Source: Aurantibrevibacter sp041749595 (GTDB lineage Bacteria > Bacteroidota > Bacteroidia > Flavobacteriales > Flavobacteriaceae). Taken from it: DNA of 13,978 nucleotides. This document shows, in pieces, positions 13,577 through 13,978 of this stretch (positions are counted from its first letter, which is position 1; each line of letters starts with the position of its first letter). The stretch covers positions 1 to 13,978 of the forward strand of contig JBGTBA010000132.1 in NCBI GenBank assembly GCA_041749595.1, written 5' to 3'. Made by a program: the position numbers and the translations under genes. The notes under the pieces are model-generated. The model saw only the letters and a program-made list of their open reading frames with translations, did not search any database and was not told the DNA's origin.

Positions 13577-13978
13577 AAGGCTTAATTATGTATCATCATT
13601 CCTATGCGAATTTTAAAGAGGATTACGTTCGGTCCTTCATCGCTTGTGAGACCTCTGATTCTAACATCAGCTCGTTTCCGGCAACTACTATGACCTCTGC
13701 TGACTTCTCCATTTAGCTACACGTAGCTTTGGAGACCTCCCCAGGTAATGGCATCTTCTTTCATTCAATTCCTGCCGTATCTACATATTTACTCTTTTGG
13801 TATTCGTTGGGCGTTACAATGATGTGATTGCTTACCCAAGTAATTATGCCTCTGTATACGGTTCCTGCTTGGTCTATCCTGAGCGTAGTCGAAGGGTCAG
13901 TACCGAGTTTTGTAGTCTCGCTTCCTTTAGTTCTAACCTCGCGGTTAACAACCTTGCGACTTACTAATGGTTCAAAGC
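13577..13978 (-). mobile_element. Truncated 5' part of a group II intron (ribozyme region), runs off the right edge
   Basis: Read on the minus strand, the stretch matches my recollection of the DNA that precedes the reverse transcriptase gene in Bacteroidota group II introns: a GAACCATTAGTAAGTCGCAAG-like start, a CGAGGTTAGAACTAAAGGAAG segment, GCCATTACCTGGGGAGGTCT, then AAGTCAGCAGAGGTCATAGT. It also contains the usual short open frame (13712 to 13623, 29 codons starting MEKSAEVIVVAGNELM). In intact elements a reverse transcriptase gene should begin shortly after; here the sequence ends in AT-rich DNA and the broken transposase, and no reverse transcriptase motif is seen. The intron's 5' boundary (expected GTGCG) lies beyond the window. 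This is pattern memory, not an alignment. Confidence 0.5.
13878..13895. repeat. CCTGAGCGTAGTCGAAGG dispersed-repeat motif
   Basis: This 18-mer (or its complement) is one I recall as widely dispersed between genes in Flavobacteriia and other bacteria. Here it lies inside the intron fragment, perhaps in a variable loop. Only one copy occurs in the window. Confidence 0.35.

Noticed and set aside
13577..13978. A ribosomal RNA fragment at the right edge
   Set aside because: I could not find conserved rRNA segments, and the minus strand fits the leader of a group II intron better.
1..13978. CRISPR array, tRNA genes or a toxin-antitoxin pair
   Set aside because: No regularly spaced repeats, no cloverleaf with a CCA end, and no paired small genes with toxin or antitoxin features were seen.

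Overview
The window looks like a piece of a Bacteroidota chromosome, most likely a marine member of the Flavobacteriia. I base this on AT-rich intergenic DNA, mostly weak ribosome binding sites, lipoprotein signals, the style of the insertion sequences and group II intron, and a uronate-type catabolic operon next to a stress-gene block. The genus cannot be fixed from sequence alone.

Layout. At the left edge (1-68) is the N-terminus of a minus-strand gene that looks like an IS630-type transposase, followed by about 380 bp without a gene. A tandem universal stress protein gene lies at 446-1345. A 458-bp spacer with several palindromes leads into a tightly packed plus-strand operon (1804-6267): 2-keto-3-deoxygluconate kinase, KDPG aldolase, and a three-part TRAP transporter (lipoprotein-like binding protein, small DctQ subunit, large DctM subunit). 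It closes with a good rho-independent terminator (6288-6316). A cardiolipin synthase-like phospholipase D gene follows (6475-7899).

Convergent to it is a five-gene minus-strand block read from 11978 down to 7965: an ATP-cone protein fused to a restriction-endonuclease-like domain, a beta-CASP metallo-beta-lactamase nuclease, a small coiled-coil protein, an Hsp20 chaperone and an uncharacterised lipoprotein. The right end is mobile DNA: an IS5-type transposase broken by three single-base deletions (12152-13468), and what I read as the truncated 5' ribozyme part of a group II intron on the minus strand (13577-13978).

How the genes work together. The operon would import an organic acid, plausibly a uronate or a relative, and carry it through 2-keto-3-deoxygluconate and KDPG to pyruvate and glyceraldehyde-3-phosphate. 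The enzymes that make 2-keto-3-deoxygluconate are not in the window. The Usp, Hsp20, cardiolipin synthase and lipoprotein genes suggest a general stress or envelope-maintenance region. The least understood part is the two-gene unit of ATP-cone nuclease plus beta-CASP nuclease, with start and stop only 6 bp apart. It is the best candidate here for an undescribed nucleotide-sensing nucleic-acid processing system.
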